Part shown: piece by piece, positions 31,327-38,933 of the stretch
Numbering within the stretch: the first letter of the stretch is position 1
Layout of the letters: each line of letters begins with the position of its first letter
Assembly (NCBI GenBank): GCA_964370545.1
Contig: CAYJJQ010000007.1
Location: forward strand, 1-39,901
Direction: 5' to 3'
DNA: 39,901 nucleotides
From: CAKOSP01 sp964370545
GTDB lineage: Bacteria > Bacillota_I > Bacilli_A > RF39 > UBA660
The notes under the pieces: generated by a model
Database searches by the model: none
What the model was told of the DNA's origin: nothing
What the model saw: the letters and a program-made list of their open reading frames with translations, nothing else
Program-made: the position numbers and the translations under genes

Positions 31327-33603
31327 CTATCTCTCTTCCTCTATTATGTCTAACTTTGACATAAAATCTTCTTTAATTACTTTACTTTTAAAATTATCAA
31401 ATATGCTTCTTTCAATATCAGCTACTGATTTAGTATTCTTATCTAAACAAATACATTCAGCAAGTGCTATTGATATTTTATTTTTACTAATAAATTTAGT
31501 GTTGTTGTTTACAAGCATTCCAATTCTAAATCCATTTTTTCTTAACATTTTAATATTATCACTGCGTTTCATAAATTGATCATACTCTACTAAATAAATT
31601 ATATTCTTCTTAGCATACTCTTCATTATTTTGTTTAAATAATCTTTCAAACTTAGTTTCTTTAGCAACTAACGAATTTGGTATAGTAATTAAGTATTCAT
31701 TTGAGAAGTCTCCAGTTAACATATCACTTACTAATCTTGCTTGTAATAAAGTTAATAAAACATTCAATTTATCTTCAGCTATAATTCCTTCTTGATAAGC
31801 TTTTTCAACAATCATATCATTATATACTTGTGAAAAAACAATATTATGTTTTAAGTTAAGTAATATCTTATTCTTATCTGATTTAAGACCGCTATAGATT
31901 AATTCAAATACTTCAGTATTAAGTTTATCTATAAAGTATCTAAGTGCTGTTCTATACCCTTTTTGTGTATGTATTAATTCTTTTACTATGTCATCTAAAT
32001 CTATATTATCTAATTTATAATCATCTATAAATTTAATAACTTCCTTAGAATATAACATTTTTTTATTTTTCATATCTAATGGTAAATCTACTAAATATTC
32101 TAGTTTTGCTATTAATATCATTAATGCTGAATATTTATTTAATTTATTATCATATTGTTTATCGTTTCCATTATATTTTTTTGAAAGTTTTATAGAATCT
32201 TCTTCTAAAGCATAGGCAATTCTATTAATTACTTTTCTATATCTCTGTTTATGATTTTTAGTAAATCCATTACTTTCTGTTATTACATCTAATTTATAAT
32301 TTTGTGTGAATTTCGTTACCTTAGGATCTATTTTCTTAAGTTCAATATTAGCTACTCTTTCACTAAATATATTAAAATATTTAGATTCAACATAAGACTT
32401 GATTAAACTTTTTTTGATACTTGCTTCATTTACTTGAAGTTTACATTCACCTAAAATAGTATCTACTAATTTATTTAACTCTTCTTCTTTAACAACCATT
32501 GCTTTAGCAATAATATTTTTACTTTTTTTATTTTCTGGTTTTTCAAATATCATTTCTAAAATTGATTTTGAATCCTCATCTTCTTCAGAAGTTTCTTCCG
32601 TTTCTTCTGGTTCAGTAGCCACTACTGGTTCAGGTTTAACCTCTTCTTCAGGAGTTTTTATTTCTTCTTTTGTTTCAGTAACAGGCTTTTCAACCTCTTT
32701 TTCCGGTTCATCAAATTTAAGTTCACTATTTCCATCATCATCTACTGAAATAATTCTAAAGAACATTGTTTTTGATAAATCTTCTTCAGTAGGTTTGTTT
32801 CTATTTATTATAGGCTGGTTATCTTCGAATTTAACATTTTCTACGTCCTCGTCATCTTCATAGTCTTCATCATTTGCATATCTTTCCACTCTTTCTTCGT
32901 AATCAGCAAATGTAGGTTGAGATATATTTTCAAAAGATTTAGGTGTTTTTTCTTCTAAGAAAAGAGGTTTTTCATTAAACTCATCATCAAAAAGTTTTTT
33001 CTTAATTGTATTTTTGATTTTTCCAAATATTTTAAACACTTTTTTCTCACCTTCCTTTTTATAATTTAACTTAATCAAGTATATCGTAATAATTAACGCT
33101 CCTAAAACAAAGGGATTAAATATTGTTGATTTAATAAAACCAAAGTACGACAACTTATTTACAACCTTACCTACAACTTCAGTTGTTGATATAGGGTCAT
33201 CTTTAGTATTGTTTGCATCTCCTTGCGTAACATAAGTATCATTGTATTTTTCAACAATTCTATGAGTTACCGTTTTATCTTCTTGAATAAAAGTAATTAC
33301 ATCTTTAACCTCATAATTACTAAACTCTTTTACTATTATCCAATCGCCAGCTTTAATATCATCTACTCGCCAGTCATCTGTTCCAGAATTTTGTTTTTGT
33401 TTATCAGTGTTCACCATGCTATCAGTTTGGACTTCGAACATTGTATATCCGAAGAAACTAGAATAGTTATTTCCAAGTATTTTAACTTGTATCACATTAT
33501 AAAAAGAAATAATCAAAATTATTCCAAAAAGAAAAATTAAGATGTCTAACAAAATATTAAGTACTTTTTTATAAGTATTACCTGATTTTAAGTTAGAAAA
33601 CAT
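31327..33603 (-). CDS. SipW-type signal peptidase fused to a large cytoplasmic region
   Basis: A 758-aa protein. Residues 1-180 are a complete ER-type signal peptidase: helix about 14-36, catalytic VQTDSMVNT (S62), AGDWIIVKE, VTHRIVEKY (H114), GDANNTKDD (129-136), and a closing helix about 163-178. About 185-350 is a charged, Glu/Pro-rich disordered linker (EEVKPEPVVATEPEETEETSEEDED). About 360-758 is a helical domain ending in an alpha/beta part (KNIIYLVEYDQF, LRKNGFRIGMLVNN) that distantly recalls an EAL-type fold without its acidic residues; uncertain. A cytoplasmic part of 400+ residues on SipW is not usual and probably ties the peptidase to the AAA+ protein encoded next. Confidence 0.85.
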   Translation of the reverse strand: MFSNLKSGNTYKKVLNILLDILIFLFGIILIISFYNVIQVKILGNNYSSFFGYTMFEVQTDSMVNTDKQKQNSGTDDWRVDDIKAGDWIIVKEFSNYEVKDVITFIQEDKTVTHRIVEKYNDTYVTQGDANNTKDDPISTTEVVGKVVNKLSYFGFIKSTIFNPFVLGALIITIYLIKLNYKKEGEKKVFKIFGKIKNTIKKKLFDDEFNEKPLFLEEKTPKSFENISQPTFADYEERVERYANDEDYEDDEDVENVKFEDNQPIINRNKPTEEDLSKTMFFRIISVDDDGNSELKFDEPEKEVEKPVTETKEEIKTPEEEVKPEPVVATEPEETEETSEEDEDSKSILEMIFEKPENKKSKNIIAKAMVVKEEELNKLVDTILGECKLQVNEASIKKSLIKSYVESKYFNIFSERVANIELKKIDPKVTKFTQNYKLDVITESNGFTKNHKQRYRKVINRIAYALEEDSIKLSKKYNGNDKQYDNKLNKYSALMILIAKLEYLVDLPLDMKNKKMLYSKEVIKFIDDYKLDNIDLDDIVKELIHTQKGYRTALRYFIDKLNTEVFELIYSGLKSDKNKILLNLKHNIVFSQVYNDMIVEKAYQEGIIAEDKLNVLLTLLQARLVSDMLTGDFSNEYLITIPNSLVAKETKFERLFKQNNEEYAKKNIIYLVEYDQFMKRSDNIKMLRKNGFRIGMLVNNNTKFISKNKISIALAECICLDKNTKSVADIERSIFDNFKSKVIKEDFMSKLDIIEEER

Positions 33604-33649
33604 AAGTACCTTCCTATTCTATAATATTCTACTATATTAGTTTAACACA

Positions 33650-33659
33650 TTCGACAAAA
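33650..33659 (-). promoter_or_regulatory. Spo0A box of the SipW/AAA+ operon
   Basis: TTTTGTCGAA on the minus strand, 47 bases before the ATG, overlapping the -35 region of a candidate promoter (TATAGT at 33636-33631, spacer 15). Exact consensus and same orientation relative to the gene as the sigF-operon boxes. Confidence 0.65.
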
Positions 33660-33700
33660 TGTTGCAATATGTTCAAGGTCGATTTGTTCAAAAATTTCAT

Positions 33701-33728
33701 AAAAAAAGTAAACATAAAATGTTTACTT
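33701..33728 (-). terminator. Terminator of the pseudo-SipW gene
   Basis: AAGTAAACAT/ATGTTTACTT (33706-33715, 33719-33728) and seven T residues on the minus strand, overlapping the stop codon. It insulates the next operon. Confidence 0.9.
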
Positions 33729-34269
33729 AAAAATACGATTGTTTTTTTACCGGAGTATCTTTGTCTCCAAATTTAATTTCTATTATTAATGCATATATTT
33801 GATATATAAATATTAAGAAACATGGTACTACAATTACAAAGAAGAAAATCCATGTAGATTGTAATATTTCTAAGTATTTACCCACTTCTTCGTATACTTT
33901 TGTTCCCTCGCCGGCAACAAATTTCATTGAATACGAAACACCGTTTTCATAAGCAACAACTTCTTCATCTACAAAGACTTCACCAATATTACCTAATATA
34001 ACATCAGCTCCATTATCTTCATTTATTTTATATATAAAAATTTCATCATTAATCTGAATATCATTAATAGATTTGCTTTCTACTATAACTAGATCTCCCT
34101 CTTTATATTTTGGAGATGATATTTCATCACCAATAATTATTAAAGACGTGTCACCAAATTGCGTTACTCCATAATCATTAACATTTAAAAGCACTACAGA
34201 CATTGATATTGCTACAATAAAAAATGCTATGACTATTATTCCAAAAATTAATTTTTTTATAAATCTCAT
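33727..34269 (-). CDS. SipW homologue without catalytic residues
   Basis: A 180-aa membrane protein with two helices (about 7-28 and 139-165) around an extracellular domain laid out as SipW. The segment SSPKYKEGDLVIVES (51-65) lines up with TGSMEPKYNVGDVLISK of the active SipW, and the catalytic serine position falls on I50 (the stretch is GDEISSPKY). The histidine strand reads ADVILGNIGEV (88-98), with leucine at the histidine place. The GDANNxxD motif is absent. It is therefore unlikely to cut peptides; it could bind and hold substrates or regulate the active enzymes. It has its own promoter and terminator and lies just upstream of the SipW-fusion operon. Confidence 0.75.
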   Translation of the reverse strand: MRFIKKLIFGIIVIAFFIVAISMSVVLLNVNDYGVTQFGDTSLIIIGDEISSPKYKEGDLVIVESKSINDIQINDEIFIYKINEDNGADVILGNIGEVFVDEEVVAYENGVSYSMKFVAGEGTKVYEEVGKYLEILQSTWIFFFVIVVPCFLIFIYQIYALIIEIKFGDKDTPVKKQSYF

Positions 34270-34297
34270 AATTTAAAACTCCTTATACTATAAAAAT

Positions 34298-34326
34298 ATA
34301 ATATCATATATTTTTTCAATTAACAA
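34298..34326 (-). promoter_or_regulatory. Promoter of the pseudo-SipW gene
   Basis: Minus strand TTGTTA (34326-34321), 17 bases ending TGA, TATTAT (34303-34298), 28 bases before the ATG. No Spo0A box is seen here. Confidence 0.6.
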
Positions 34327-34353
34327 TTAATTTTAAATTATTGACAAAAATTG

Positions 34354-36045
34354 TCACATTTTTGTAGGAATTTTTATAACTAGTAAATCAAGTAATTCTT
34401 TAATGTATTTATTAGTTATTTTAAGTAAGAATAAATAATTTTTTTTCTTAATTTCATCTATTTCACCAGCAATATGATTATTTTGATAAAATACATTAGC
34501 CGCTTGACAAATATTATATAAGTAATCTGCTATATAATTTGGTTTTCTCTCATTATATGCACATTCTAAAGTTTTACCAATTTCCAACAGTTTTAATCTT
34601 AAGTCTTTATCATAATTATTATATATATCATTAGATTCAAAACCATCTTCGTTGTACCCTTCTAGTATTTTATTTATTCTTAAATACGTATATAAAATAT
34701 ATGGGCCCGTTTTACCATTAACTTCTGAAAATTTATCTAAATCAAATATGTAATCCTTTTCACGAGAATTTGATAAATCTGCAAATTTTAAGATAGAATT
34801 GACTATAATATCTAAATCTTGATTACTTAAATTTTTATTTTCTTCTCTTTTATTAATAAATATCTCTTTAGCACTAGCAAATAAATCAACTAGTTTAGGT
34901 GTATCACCACTTCTAGTTTTATATGGTTTATTATCTTCTCCATTTACAGTTCCGTATCCTAGATGCTCAAAATTTTCTAATTTAAAATAATTTATTTTAT
35001 CACAAGCTCTAAATACTTGTTTAAAGTGTAACGCTTGTCTTAAGTCTGTTACATAAAATATTTTATTTGGATTTATTTCTTCTACTCTTGATACTATTGT
35101 TGCTAAATCAGTTGAACCATATAAATAAGCTCCATTACTTTTTCTATATAAAAGCGGTGGCATAGGGTTTTTATCTTCATCTAAACTTATATCAATTACT
35201 AACGCTTTATCACTTTCAATTATTACTTCTTTAAATATTTCAGTAGTTTTATCTAAATATTTAAGAGCATCATACTCTCCATACCATAGATCAAAATTAA
35301 CATCTAAATATGCATAATTAGCCTTTATTTCATTAACAGAAACTTCATAGATTACTTTCCAAATATTTATATATTTTTCATTACCTTCTTGTAATTCTTT
35401 TGTAATTTGGGCGCATTTATCTTTTAAATCATCATCTTCTTTACACACACCACTCATATGAGGGTAAACCCAATTTAAATATTCTAAATTAATATCTTCT
35501 AATTTAACTTCGTTATCTATTACATGATAAATTACTTGACCTATTTGTAGCCCAATATCTCCTAAGTGAACATCAGCTATTACTTCATTATTAAAGTATT
35601 TTAATATTCTTTTTATTGATTCACCAACTAACGCAGTTCTCATATGTCCTACATGCAGTGGCTTGGCAACATTTGGTCCACCATAATCAATAACTATTTT
35701 ATCAGGATTTTCATTAATTTTAATACTATTTTTTAAACTGTCATTATATAAAGTTAAATGATTATTTATAAAACTAGCACTTAAAGATAAATTTATAAAA
35801 CCTGGTTTAACAAATTCAATTTTATCAAAATAATTATTTATATCTTCTCTTGAATTTAATTTATTAATTATAGTTTCTCCTAGTTCTAAAGGATTTTTTC
35901 CTAATAATTTTGATAGTTTAAAAACATCATTACATTGGTAATCACATAACTCAGGTCTAGCAGAAACAACTATGTTAGCTTTTTCATTTGCTCCTAGCTC
36001 CTTATAAATACTTTCAAATACTTCATTTAATTTTTCGATTAACAT
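34354..36045 (-). CDS. argS: Arginyl-tRNA synthetase
   Basis: Class I tRNA synthetase that charges tRNA-Arg with arginine. 563 aa, normal length. N-terminal Add1 domain; HIGH-type motif PLHVGHMRTALVGESI (about 134-149); VHLGDIGLQIGQV; the KMSKS-equivalent region YKTRSGDTPKLVDL; the alpha-helical anticodon-binding domain has SNSREKDYIFDLDKF just before and GPYILYTYLRI. The ATG follows GGAGGAAAT, right after the T-box terminator, so it belongs to the T-box transcript. The TGA stop is inside a small TGACAA/TTGTCA inverted repeat. Confidence 0.97.
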   Translation of the reverse strand: MLIEKLNEVFESIYKELGANEKANIVVSARPELCDYQCNDVFKLSKLLGKNPLELGETIINKLNSREDINNYFDKIEFVKPGFINLSLSASFINNHLTLYNDSLKNSIKINENPDKIVIDYGGPNVAKPLHVGHMRTALVGESIKRILKYFNNEVIADVHLGDIGLQIGQVIYHVIDNEVKLEDINLEYLNWVYPHMSGVCKEDDDLKDKCAQITKELQEGNEKYINIWKVIYEVSVNEIKANYAYLDVNFDLWYGEYDALKYLDKTTEIFKEVIIESDKALVIDISLDEDKNPMPPLLYRKSNGAYLYGSTDLATIVSRVEEINPNKIFYVTDLRQALHFKQVFRACDKINYFKLENFEHLGYGTVNGEDNKPYKTRSGDTPKLVDLFASAKEIFINKREENKNLSNQDLDIIVNSILKFADLSNSREKDYIFDLDKFSEVNGKTGPYILYTYLRINKILEGYNEDGFESNDIYNNYDKDLRLKLLEIGKTLECAYNERKPNYIADYLYNICQAANVFYQNNHIAGEIDEIKKKNYLFLLKITNKYIKELLDLLVIKIPTKM

Positions 36046-36056
36046 AATTTCCTCCT

Positions 36057-36262
36057 AAAAAAAATGCCTAACTACATAAGGACGAAAATATTTCCGCGGT
36101 ACCACCTTAATTATAGTTAGACACTATCACTTTAATTTTAACGCTTTTAATGCGGGATAACCTGCTAAAAAGATTCATTCACAAATCTATTCATTTACTT
36201 GCACTAACCGTAAACTCACTTTAAAATAGTTGTTTTGCTACTACTTCTTTTTTTCTTGCATT
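36057..36262 (-). promoter_or_regulatory. T-box riboswitch (Arg) in the argS leader
   Basis: The T-box sequence AAGGTGGTACCGCGG is exact on the minus strand (36108-36094). The terminator joins CTAACTATAATTAAGG (36120-36105) and CCTTATGTAGTTAG (36081-36068), followed by eight T residues; the competing antiterminator contains the T-box. Upstream, GGTTAGTGCAAG (36213-36202) fits the apical AG loop of stem I, and a codon AGA (36188-36186) follows in its 3' side, a candidate Arg specifier. Uncharged tRNA-Arg would open argS expression. Confidence 0.93.
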
Positions 36263-36271
36263 TATATCCAT

Positions 36272-36299
36272 ATTATATCATTATATTTTTATTTGTCAA
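36272..36299 (-). promoter_or_regulatory. Promoter of the argS T-box transcript
   Basis: Minus strand TTGACA (36299-36294), 16 bases ending TGA, TATAAT (36277-36272). Both hexamers are perfect and an extended -10 is present. Confidence 0.85.
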
Positions 36300-36309
36300 T
36301 TTTGAAATA

Positions 36310-37452
36310 CTATTTTCCCGATAATATCATTTTAATATTTTTTAATACATAGTCTAAAAAGTTTGCTTTATTTACATCTTCTTTTACTATAATATCAACT
36401 TCATCCACTATACTATCTTCATTATCTATTATTTGTGCTTTACCTACCACATCACCAGCTTTAAATGGAGCAGTAATTTCATCAATCATTATTTTAAATT
36501 CATAAGTTTTATTACTATCAGTTATTTTTTGTAAATCTGTTGCATCATTTTTTAAATACACATCAATCATTTCTTCTTTTCCGTTGGTAATTTCAACTTT
36601 GCCTAAAGATACATCTTTTTCTTTTATTAAAAATAATTTATATGTATTAAATCCATAATTTAGCATATTAACAGTATCTTCACTTCTACCTTCAGATGTT
36701 GATGCATTCATAACTACACTTATTAAACGCAAATCATTTTTAATAGCTGTTGATGTAAGACAGTAACCTGCTAAGTCTGTAAAACCCGTCTTAAGTCCAT
36801 CTACACCTGGGTAGTATCTAATTAATTTGTTAGTATTAACCAACCATGTTTTAGTTCCGTCATTTCTTTCTAAATATTCTTCATATATTTTAGTATAGTT
36901 TAAAATATCTTCGTATTTAAGCAATTCTCTAGCTAATATAGCCATATCATACGCTGTGGAATAGTGATTTTCTTCATCTAATCCATGTGGATTTTGAAAA
37001 GATGTATTCGTGCAGCCAAGCTCGGCACATTTATCATTCATCATTTTTACAAAAGCATCTTCACTACCCGCTACTTTTTCTGCTAATGCCACTACAGCAT
37101 CATTACCACTTGCTATAGCAACACCTTTTAATAACTCTGATACTTTATAGACTTCACCTTCTTCTAAAAATATTTGAGATCCTCCCATAGATGCTGCATT
37201 TTTAGATATTGTTACTGTATCATTTAATGATATTTTCCCGTTATCAATAGCTTCCATAACCAATAGCATGCTAGCTATTTTTGTCATCGAAGCAGGAGCT
37301 AACTGTTCTTTACTATTTTTTTCATATATTATTTCTCCTGTTGATGATTCCATTAAAATAGCACTTTTACTATTAACTGTCATATCAGTATTAGCTTGCA
37401 CATTGGTTGTAAATAATAATCCAGTTATTAATATAAATATTATTTTTTTCAT
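36310..37452 (-). CDS. D-alanyl-D-alanine carboxypeptidase (DacA/DacF type)
   Basis: A 380-aa penicillin-binding protein of the S11 family that trims the last D-Ala of peptidoglycan stem peptides outside the cell. Signal peptide about 1-20 with cleavage after VQA. Active-site motifs: SMTK (S55-K58), SGN in VAIASGNDAVVAL, and KTG in DGLKTGFT. A C-terminal beta domain and an amphipathic tail (FLDYVLKNIKMIL) for membrane attachment follow. ATG at 37452 has AGAGGTG upstream; an earlier in-frame codon lacks a site. CATAATA (37477-37471) resembles a forespore -10 but no matching -35 is seen. In B. subtilis dacF adjoins spoIIAA; here it is about 19 kb from it. Confidence 0.93.
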   Translation of the reverse strand: MKKIIFILITGLLFTTNVQANTDMTVNSKSAILMESSTGEIIYEKNSKEQLAPASMTKIASMLLVMEAIDNGKISLNDTVTISKNAASMGGSQIFLEEGEVYKVSELLKGVAIASGNDAVVALAEKVAGSEDAFVKMMNDKCAELGCTNTSFQNPHGLDEENHYSTAYDMAILARELLKYEDILNYTKIYEEYLERNDGTKTWLVNTNKLIRYYPGVDGLKTGFTDLAGYCLTSTAIKNDLRLISVVMNASTSEGRSEDTVNMLNYGFNTYKLFLIKEKDVSLGKVEITNGKEEMIDVYLKNDATDLQKITDSNKTYEFKIMIDEITAPFKAGDVVGKAQIIDNEDSIVDEVDIIVKEDVNKANFLDYVLKNIKMILSGK

Positions 37453-37510
37453 AAACACACCTCTATAAAATATTATGTAACTAAGTTTCATTTATGTTTA
37501 TTTAAACAAA

Positions 37511-37537
37511 TAAAAAAAGTGATTACTCACCTTTTTT
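37511..37537 (-). terminator. Terminator of the cwlD-like/ftsY/ylxM/24-aa operon
   Basis: A/T-rich hairpin AAAAAAGGTGA/TCACTTTTTTT on the minus strand with one bulge; the stop codon of the 24-aa peptide forms the loop. Confidence 0.75.
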
Positions 37538-37597
37538 ATTTGATTTACTATCTTTAGAATTAAAAAACTTCATAATGTTATTAAAAAACTTTTTCAT
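37523..37597 (-). CDS. 24-aa basic peptide, unknown
   Basis: A very short frame beginning MKKFFNNIMKFFNSK and ending in a Lys/Ser/Asn-rich tail. The ATG at 37597 is preceded by AGAGGTGG at 3-4 bases. It follows ylxM by 35 bases and its end forms the operon terminator. The N-terminal half is a Lys/Phe amphipathic helix with a KFFN-type repeat, which would sit on a membrane. No family is known to me. It may also be only a terminator read as a frame, but the good ribosome site argues for translation. Confidence 0.55.
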   Translation of the reverse strand: MKKFFNNIMKFFNSKDSKSNKKGE

Positions 37598-37632
37598 TTT
37601 CCACCTCTAATAAGATATATGAAAAAAATAAT

Positions 37633-37926
37633 TTAATATAACTTATTTAATTTGTTTTTTATAGTTACCAAATCATCTATTTGTATAATTTGCTTTACTT
37701 GTTCTTTTCTTTTTAAGCATTCCAAAGCCTCTTCATATTCTTCTAACTTTTTTACTGTTAGATTAATTGATTTAGACACAAATGCTCTTGATACACTTTT
37801 TAAATCTGCTATTTCTTGCAAACTTAAATTTTCTTCATAATAAAGTCTGAAAATATCTTTTTGATTATCCGTAAACAACTTTTCATAAATTGTAAACAAT
37901 TCATTATAATATATTAATTTATCCAT
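37633..37926 (-). CDS. ylxM: YlxM-family helix-turn-helix protein
   Basis: A 97-aa protein of the YlxM/p13 family, which in Gram-positive bacteria accompanies the SRP genes and is thought to modulate the SRP pathway. It has the sigma-70 region-4-like HTH: NQKDIFRLYYEENLSLQEIA (about 22-41) and VSRAFVSKSI. The ATG at 37926 comes one base after the ftsY stop (TAATATG), with GGAG inside the ftsY end. The usual order is ftsY-ylxM-ffh; ffh does not follow here. Confidence 0.92.
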   Translation of the reverse strand: MDKLIYYNELFTIYEKLFTDNQKDIFRLYYEENLSLQEIADLKSVSRAFVSKSINLTVKKLEEYEEALECLKRKEQVKQIIQIDDLVTIKNKLNKLY

Positions 37927-37927
37927 A

Positions 37928-38911
37928 TTACTCCATATCCTTAAATAACCCATAAATATAACTTTCAATATCGAAAGTTTTTAAATCCGTCATTTTTTCT
38001 CCAAAACCTATAAATTTAACTGGTATATTAACATTTTCTTTAATAGCAAGCACTATACCACCTTTAGCAGTTCCATCTAGTTTAGTAAGAACAATACCGG
38101 TTATATTTGTAATCTCTTTAAAACTCTCAGCTTGCATTACACCATTTTGACCAGTAGATGCATCTATAATTAATAATGTTTCATGTGGCGCATCAGGAAT
38201 ATACTTACCAATAATTTTGTTTATTTTTTCCAGTTCCTTCATTAAATTAACTTTATTTTGTAATCTCCCGGCTGTATCAATTAAAATGATTTCTGCATCT
38301 ATTTCTTCAGCATATTTTAATCCGTCAAACACTACACTTGCAGGATCTGAGTTTTCATTACCATAAAATTCTGAATTAGTTCTTTCTGCCCATATTTTTA
38401 ATTGTTCAGTAGCTCCTGCTCTAAATGTATCACCAGCTATTAATAGGACTTTCTTACCTTCGCTTTGATATTTATGTGCTAGTTTAGCAATCGTTGTGGT
38501 TTTACCTACTCCATTAACCCCTACAACTAAAATAATTGTTTTATCATTTTCTTTTATATTAATTTTATCAGTTAATAATTCATTATTAACATATATAATA
38601 AATAATTCATCAACTATTATTTCTTTTAAATCTTCTGCATCAGATATCTTTTCTTTTTTTACTCTTTCTTTTAATTGATCAATAAATGTTAATACTGTAT
38701 TAACTCCAATATCTGCCATAATTAAAATATTTTCTAACTCATCAAAGTATTCTTCTGTAATATTTTTATATTTTTTAGATAATTTAGATAATTTTGAAGT
38801 AAACTCTTCTCTAGTTTTTTCTAAACCATCTTCATATACTTTTAAAGTTTCTTTTTCTTCCTTAGTTTCTTTTTTTAATGCAAACTTTTTTATTTTATCA
38901 AATAATCCCAT
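37928..38911 (-). CDS. ftsY: Signal recognition particle receptor FtsY
   Basis: The SRP receptor GTPase that brings ribosome-nascent-chain complexes to the membrane. 327 aa; a short charged, Lys/Glu-rich N-terminal A domain (about 1-45), the helical N domain (about 46-115) and the G domain: GVNGVGKTTT (131-140), DTFRAGATEQL (161-171), IDTAGRLQNK (211-220), and TKLDGTAKGG. ATG has GGAG upstream. It is 22 bases after the amidase gene and before ylxM. Confidence 0.97.
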   Translation of the reverse strand: MGLFDKIKKFALKKETKEEKETLKVYEDGLEKTREEFTSKLSKLSKKYKNITEEYFDELENILIMADIGVNTVLTFIDQLKERVKKEKISDAEDLKEIIVDELFIIYVNNELLTDKINIKENDKTIILVVGVNGVGKTTTIAKLAHKYQSEGKKVLLIAGDTFRAGATEQLKIWAERTNSEFYGNENSDPASVVFDGLKYAEEIDAEIILIDTAGRLQNKVNLMKELEKINKIIGKYIPDAPHETLLIIDASTGQNGVMQAESFKEITNITGIVLTKLDGTAKGGIVLAIKENVNIPVKFIGFGEKMTDLKTFDIESYIYGLFKDME

Positions 38912-38933
38912 TATTTCTCCTTAAACTATTATA

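Noticed and set aside
34338..34356. TGACAA/TTGTCA inverted repeat as argS terminator or regulator site
   Set aside because: Six pairs with a three-base A/T centre and no clear T run beyond; too weak to call, and it resembles chance in AT-rich sequence.
36310..37452. dacF-spoIIAA linkage as in B. subtilis
   Set aside because: The carboxypeptidase is about 19 kb from the STAS-sigF operon with many unrelated genes between; S11 enzymes are common, so a dacF name is not justified.
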